NCBI GenBank assembly: GCA_035640035.1
Contig: DASQWX010000016.1
Coordinates: 1-41,395 of the forward strand
DNA length: 41,395 bases
Reading direction: 5' to 3'
Source: 13-2-20CM-68-14 sp035640035
Lineage (GTDB): Bacteria > Actinomycetota > Thermoleophilia > Gaiellales > Gaiellaceae
Notes under the pieces: model-generated
What the model was told of the DNA's origin: nothing
Database searches by the model: none
Seen by the model: only the letters and a program-made list of their open reading frames with translations
Shown here: positions 37,880-41,395 of the stretch, piece by piece
Position numbering within the stretch: the stretch's first letter is position 1
Layout of the letters: each line of letters begins with the position of its first letter
Translations under genes and position numbers: made by a program

Positions 37880-39201
37880 CGTCGCTCCAGGTACGCGAGC
37901 ACGTCGTCGTACGTCCCGGCCTCGTTCGAATGGAGCGCGTAGCTCCGGGCCGTCTGCATCCACTCGCCGGTCGTCGGTCGGGCGATCTTCAGCGCCGCCT
38001 CGAGATCGCGCGTCTGGAGCGGCAACGGGACGTCCGCCTTCATCGACTCCCGCAACTTCGCCTCGACGGCTCGGTCGACGACCGCGCTCAGATCGGCTCC
38101 CGAGAAACCTTTCGTCTTGTGCGCGAGAGCGGCGATGTCGACGTCGCCCGCAGGCCGCGCGGCCAGATGGACGCCCAGGATCGCCGCACGCGCTGCCTCG
38201 TCGGGCGGCGGGATGAAGATGACGCGGTCGAACCGCCCGGGACGGCGCAGTGCGTCGTCGACACCCCACGGAGCGTTCGTGGCCGCGAGGATCAGAACGC
38301 CTTCGTTGGAGGCCTTGATCCCGTCGAGCTCGGCGAGAAACTGGTTCACGAGCTGACGCATCGCGCCGTGGCGGATGTCATGCCGCACCGCTCCGATCGC
38401 ATCGACTTCGTCGAAGAAGAGAACGCAGGGGGCGGCGCGGCGGGCGCGTTCGAACGTGTCGTGGAGCTGCCGCTCGCTCTCGCCGAGCCACATGCTGAGG
38501 ACCTCGTCGATCCCGACAGCGATGAATGCGGCGTTGATCTCTCCGGCGGTCGCGCGGGCGATGTGCGTCTTGCCACAGCCGGGCGGCCCGTAGAGGAGGA
38601 TGCCTCCTCCGGGCGCTTTGCCGTATGCCTTGAAGAGGTCGGGCTGTGCGAACGGATGGACGATCTTCATTCGGATCTCGTCCTTGACGTCCTCCATGCC
38701 CCCGACATCGCGGAACGTGATCAGCGGCCTCTCCGCCGCGACCTGCTCGAGGTCGGCGTCGGAATCATCGGCGTGCGCTGGGACCGGTACGCGCCCGGAG
38801 ACCGTCTCGCCTGCCGCGAGCGCCGCTGCGAGCTCCGGGTCCGAGAGCGAGGGATCGAGCTGGACGGCGTGCGTGTAGCGCTCCCTCGCTTCCTGCGGGT
38901 GCCCCAAGTTCAGCAGGATCCGCGCGAGCAGCAGCTGCGCGGTCGGCTCTCCATCCTCGGCCAGACCTTCGGCGAGAACCTGCGACTCCCCCAGCTTCCC
39001 GAGCGCGAAGAACGCGTGCGCGAGCCCGAGCCGGGCCGAAGCCCCTGCCCCGTCCGCCAGCGCCTGCCTGAACTCGGCCTCGGCCTCGGCGGAGTGGCCG
39101 GCAGCGAGCAGCGTCGCCGCGAGATGCTCACGCAGGGGCACGTTGTCCGGCGAGACGGCAAGCGCATCGCGAAGCGCCCCGATCGTTGCTTCCGGATCCA
39201 T
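37876..39201 (-). CDS. TPR-AAA ATPase
   Basis: 441 residues from ATG at 39201 (TTG at 39231 would add 10). The N-terminal part (1-125) has TPR-like helical repeats (NVPLREHLAATLLAAGHSAE; LLLARILLNLGHPQEARERY). The C-terminal part is a single Cdc48/FtsH-type AAA module: FRDVGGMEDVKDEI, Walker A GPPGCGKT, pore-loop region, Walker B VLFFDEVDAIG, sensor ATNAPWGVDDALRRPGRFDR with an arginine finger, and sensor 2 TKGFSGADLSAVVDRAV. No protease domain. It probably remodels a substrate presented by the coupled TPR membrane protein. Confidence 0.9.
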   Translation of the reverse strand: MDPEATIGALRDALAVSPDNVPLREHLAATLLAAGHSAEAEAEFRQALADGAGASARLGLAHAFFALGKLGESQVLAEGLAEDGEPTAQLLLARILLNLGHPQEARERYTHAVQLDPSLSDPELAAALAAGETVSGRVPVPAHADDSDADLEQVAAERPLITFRDVGGMEDVKDEIRMKIVHPFAQPDLFKAYGKAPGGGILLYGPPGCGKTHIARATAGEINAAFIAVGIDEVLSMWLGESERQLHDTFERARRAAPCVLFFDEVDAIGAVRHDIRHGAMRQLVNQFLAELDGIKASNEGVLILAATNAPWGVDDALRRPGRFDRVIFIPPPDEAARAAILGVHLAARPAGDVDIAALAHKTKGFSGADLSAVVDRAVEAKLRESMKADVPLPLQTRDLEAALKIARPTTGEWMQTARSYALHSNEAGTYDDVLAYLERR

Positions 39202-39220
39202 GGCCGGAGTCTCCCGCGGG

Positions 39221-39245
39221 GGCGCCGACAACTCAACTCGGCGCC
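39221..39245. repeat. Inverted repeat between aldolase and the AAA gene
   Basis: Perfect 8-bp arms GGCGCCGA and TCGGCGCC around a 9-nt centre CAACTCAAC. It sits about 20 bases before the ATG of the AAA gene and 52 bases after the aldolase stop, so it could be an operator or the aldolase terminator. Confidence 0.5.
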
Positions 39246-39263
39246 CGAATTCCTAACGCAATG

Positions 39264-39297
39264 CTGACGCGCTGGTAACCACTGACGCGCTGATAAC
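39264..39297 (-). repeat. Tandem 16-bp direct repeats
   Basis: Two copies of CTGACGCGCTGrTAAC (39264-39279 and 39282-39297), one mismatch, 18-bp period, starting right at the aldolase stop codon and upstream of a minus-strand TAGGAA -10-like hexamer. Confidence 0.55.
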
Positions 39298-40325
39298 TAG
39301 GCGGGTACCGCCTCCCGCTCCATCTCCGGCGCGTACATGCCCGTCCGGGCGGCGCCGTTCATCTTGGCACGGTGGTAGTACGCGCGCTGTGCCGCCTCGA
39401 CGTTCTCGGGCTTCCCGCCCCAGGCCTTGAGGGCCGGCGCCTGCAGCGCCCGCCCGTAGGAGAACGACAGCTCCCACGGGTGCGATCCGCGTGCGTTCAT
39501 CGCGTTCAAATGGGCGGTCGCATCCTCGTCCGACTGCCCACCGGAGAGGAAGACGATTCCGGGGACGGCGGCCGGAACGTGCTTGTAAAAGCACTCCAGC
39601 GTCACGTCCGCGACCTCGTCCACCGAGGCGCGATCGGCGCCGTCGTAGCCGGACAGGACCATATTCGGCTTCAGCAGCGTGCCCCGGAAATCGAGCCGCT
39701 GGTCGTGCAGCTCCGTGTACACGGCCTGGAGAACGCGGCCGGTCGCCTTCCTGCTCTCCTCGATCGTGTGCGTGCCGTCTTGGAGCACCTCGGGCTCGAC
39801 GATCGGGACGAGGTCGGCTTCCTGGCAGAGCGCCGCGTAGCGCGCGAGTGCATGAGCGTTCGTCCAGACGCAGTACTCGCTCGGCTTGTCGGGCGCGATC
39901 GAATACGTCGCCCGCCACTTCGCGAACCGCGCGCCGAGCCCGCGATACTCCTCGAGCCTCGCGCGGAGCCCGTCGAGGCCCTCGGTGATCGTCTCCCCAT
40001 CCGTCAGTGCGAGCGGCTTCGCGCCCTTGTCGACCTTGATGCCGGGAATGATCCCCTTGCTCGCGAGCAGCTCAGGAAACGGCGTTCCGTCAGCCGACGA
40101 CTGCCGGATCGTCTCGTCGAAGAGGATCACCCCGGAGATGAACTCCTCGACGCCTTCAGTGGTGAAGAGCAGCTCGCGATAAGCGCGGCGGTTCTCCTCC
40201 GTCGACTCCACTCCGATCGAATCGAAGCGCTTCTTGATCGTACCGTCGCTCTCGTCTGCCGCGAGGATCCCTTTGCCATCGGCGACGATCGCCTTTGCCG
40301 TGGATTCCAGCTGCTGCACGTCCAT
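39297..40325 (-). CDS. fba: Class I fructose-bisphosphate aldolase
   Basis: 342 residues, the eukaryote-like Schiff-base class. Seen: GKGILAADESDGTIKKRFDS, GIIPGIKVDKGAKPL, FAKWRATYSI (Lys of the active site), VPIVEPEVL, GTLLKPNMVLSG (Schiff-base Lys) and FLSGGQSDEDATAHLNAMN. It cleaves fructose 1,6-bisphosphate without a metal ion. ATG at 40325 has a strong GAAGGAGGGA ribosome binding site and a recognisable promoter upstream. Most actinobacteria use the class II enzyme; none is seen in this window. Confidence 0.95.
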   Translation of the reverse strand: MDVQQLESTAKAIVADGKGILAADESDGTIKKRFDSIGVESTEENRRAYRELLFTTEGVEEFISGVILFDETIRQSSADGTPFPELLASKGIIPGIKVDKGAKPLALTDGETITEGLDGLRARLEEYRGLGARFAKWRATYSIAPDKPSEYCVWTNAHALARYAALCQEADLVPIVEPEVLQDGTHTIEESRKATGRVLQAVYTELHDQRLDFRGTLLKPNMVLSGYDGADRASVDEVADVTLECFYKHVPAAVPGIVFLSGGQSDEDATAHLNAMNARGSHPWELSFSYGRALQAPALKAWGGKPENVEAAQRAYYHRAKMNGAARTGMYAPEMEREAVPA

Positions 40326-40359
40326 TCTCGAGTCCCTCCTTCGAAGCTCGGCGTTCTGG

Positions 40360-40398
40360 ATTATCCCGCACCGCTTGGGTTTGCAACCGTTTGCGTCC
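40360..40398 (-). promoter_or_regulatory. Aldolase promoter with tandem 10-bp repeats
   Basis: Minus strand -35 TTGCAA (40386 to 40381), 15-bp spacer, -10 GATAAT (40365 to 40360). Two 10-bp direct repeats GTTTGCAACC and GTTTGCGTCC (40379-40388, 40389-40398) overlap the -35 and lie upstream of it, a possible regulator site. Confidence 0.5.
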
Positions 40399-40410
40399 TA
40401 GAATGCCGCG

Positions 40411-40437
40411 AGGGGCGACGCTGCGGCGGTCGCCCCT
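40411..40437. terminator. Hairpin terminator after the lipoprotein gene
   Basis: Perfect 9-bp stem AGGGGCGAC and GTCGCCCCT with a 9-nt loop, 10 bases beyond the stop of the minus-strand lipoprotein gene and upstream of the aldolase promoter. Confidence 0.75.
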
Positions 40438-40447
40438 TTCTCGCTCC

Positions 40448-40963
40448 TCAGCCGTCGTCCTCGCTCGCGGCCGGCTCGAGCCCACGCAACAGACGGTCGG
40501 CCCGGCGGAGCTCGTCCGCCGATGCCGGCTGGATTGTGCCGGCGCTTATCCACCAGGCCGGGTGAATCTCGTTCCAGCCATGCGCCGTGTCCTCGACCCA
40601 GGGGCCGACGACCTGGATGCGTTGCCCGACCTCCGGCACGAGCACGCGCGAGCGGTCCCAGGGAATGATCTCGACGACGAGCGTTCCCCCGACCGTGGCA
40701 TTCCCGTGAGACAGGAGCCTCTCCTGGCCGGGATCGAGGCGAAGCCCGATGTGGATGTCCCCGTCGTAGAGCTCAGGCTTCACCTTCTCGACCGTGCCGA
40801 CTGCGATCCGGCAACGACTCTTCACCTTGAGGCGCTCCGGGTGATACACGCCGGCGAGAGGCGTCCCCGACCGGCAGTGCGGCGACGGTGGCGGCGACGT
40901 GCGGCGCACGAAGCAGCCCCCCACGACCATTGCGATCGCGAGCAGTGGGACAAGGCGTCGCAT
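40448..40963 (-). CDS. Lipoprotein of unknown function
   Basis: 171 residues from ATG at 40963 (a GTG three codons upstream is also possible). The signal sequence ends in a lipobox (MVVGGC), predicting lipidation at the Cys. The mature part is beta-rich: CRIAVGTVEKVKPELYDGDI, IGLRLDPGQERLLSH, GGTLVVEIIPWDRSRV, then VGQRIQVVGPWVEDTAHGWN and EIHPAWWIS. The GWNEIHPAW pattern is known from small OB-fold secreted proteins of unknown role. It is followed by a terminator. Confidence 0.85.
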   Translation of the reverse strand: MRRLVPLLAIAMVVGGCFVRRTSPPPSPHCRSGTPLAGVYHPERLKVKSRCRIAVGTVEKVKPELYDGDIHIGLRLDPGQERLLSHGNATVGGTLVVEIIPWDRSRVLVPEVGQRIQVVGPWVEDTAHGWNEIHPAWWISAGTIQPASADELRRADRLLRGLEPAASEDDG

Positions 40964-41395
40964 CGAGCCCACCGTGCCGGAGCACCGCCGGATGCGAAAG
41001 ACGCTCTTCTAGACCAGTCCCTGCAAGCGCGCGGGTTTCTACCCGAACCTTCTACTCGGGGGTGGCGCCTAGACGGGCGGCGAGGGACAAGCTGCCCGCG
41101 CGGGCTCCTGTTGCCACGTGTGATGGGCCGTGCTCAACCATGCGGTCTCGGCCAGAAGTCACCGTTCCGCCAACCGCTTCAAAGGCTGGCAACGAAGGAG
41201 CGACAAGCGTGGCGGCTCGCGCCTGCGTCGCGGCGCCAAAAGAAGAGGGCGGTCCGCGATTAACACGCCCGCCCTCTCTGCCCAGGAAAGCGCCAGACCA
41301 AGGGAAACCAGCCAGACCCCCAGAGCCCTCGCTTCCGAAAGCCATTTTATCGCAGTACGACCCAGTTCTCCGCGATGCGAGGATCTCTTTCGCGA
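40964..41395. other. 432-base gene-poor end of the window
   Basis: No frame gives a convincing protein. One clear hairpin is present at 41244-41277 (AGAGGGCGG and its complement, 16-nt loop), plus a short CGGGT/ACCCG hairpin near 41037. An AT-rich patch (CCATTTTATCG, around 41342) could be a minus-strand promoter, but the frame after it is Gly/Ala/Ser-rich and lacks protein character. Confidence 0.4.
41244..41277. terminator. Isolated hairpin, possible terminator
   Basis: 9-bp perfect stem AGAGGGCGG / CCGCCCTCT with a 16-nt loop and CTG following. It may end a transcript from beyond the right edge of the window. Confidence 0.4.

Noticed and set aside
36650..38269. Longer 539-codon version of the TPR membrane protein
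   Set aside because: The extra N-terminal 130 codons are out of frame with and antisense-free inside the AAA gene, Arg/Gly-rich, and the GTG at 37879 gives the expected four-base overlap.
37795..39267. 490-codon plus-strand frame opposite the AAA ATPase
   Set aside because: Arg/Val/Glu-rich mirror of the AAA gene; Walker motifs are all on the minus strand.
41052..41345. 97-codon minus-strand frame at the right edge
   Set aside because: Starts with ATG after an AT-rich patch, but the product is Gly/Ala/Ser-rich without any motif and reads like translated high-GC spacer.

Overview
High-GC actinobacterial DNA, most likely class Thermoleophilia (Gaiellales or Solirubrobacterales relatives). The lineage is inferred from three things: the actinobacterial gas vesicle gene order (F-G-O-J-L-S-F/L-K), the uvrC ... 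whiA-gapA-pgk-tpiA neighbourhood with a WhiA regulator and an actinobacterial HemQ, and a recurrent leaderless promoter style in which TAnnnT lies 6-9 nt before ATG, GTG or TTG. No phage, integrase, transposase or CRISPR array was seen; the window is mostly core chromosome.

Layout. 1-5480: the 3' part of a gas vesicle operon. A probable GvpA tail is followed by eight gvp genes coupled by short overlaps, then three small accessory genes, each with its own strong Shine-Dalgarno, then a hairpin terminator. 5490-9850: two small membrane or zinc-ribbon proteins, a secreted subtilase, a YihY-type membrane protein and two convergent small ORFs. 9908-11195: tRNA-Leu(CAG), a 535-base structured gap and a tandem pair of Cys-motif proteins. 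11206-16470: a secreted duplicated-domain protein, the Bcp peroxiredoxin, two small proteins, HemQ and two tandem paralogous glycoside-hydrolase-like proteins. 16505-23835: uvrC, an MFS exporter, a flippase-like protein, P5C dehydrogenase, an alkyltransferase and whiA. 23836-29724: a 430-base palindrome-rich leader and then gapA-pgk-(class V aminotransferase)-tpiA-gpmI. 29738-36640: an ECF sigma factor, a metallophosphatase, an M48 peptidase, DUF3467, a TrkA-type channel, an arginyl-tRNA synthetase without the HIGH signature, GlpX and a secreted repeat protein. 36650-41395: a TPR membrane protein coupled to a TPR-AAA ATPase, class I aldolase, a lipoprotein and a gene-poor end.

How the genes fit together. 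GapA, Pgk, TpiA, GpmI, class I FBA and GlpX make up most of lower glycolysis and gluconeogenesis. The gvp operon would build and tune buoyant protein shells. HemQ finishes coproporphyrin-dependent heme synthesis. Points worth a second look are the nested-hairpin leader of gapA and its relative after uvrC, a palindrome inside the alkyltransferase gene, the HIGH-less ArgRS, the compact Pgk, the gas vesicle accessory trio with a shared Ala-rich segment, and the very close divergent leaderless promoters. Everything here was read by eye from the sequence; no database or folding program was run.
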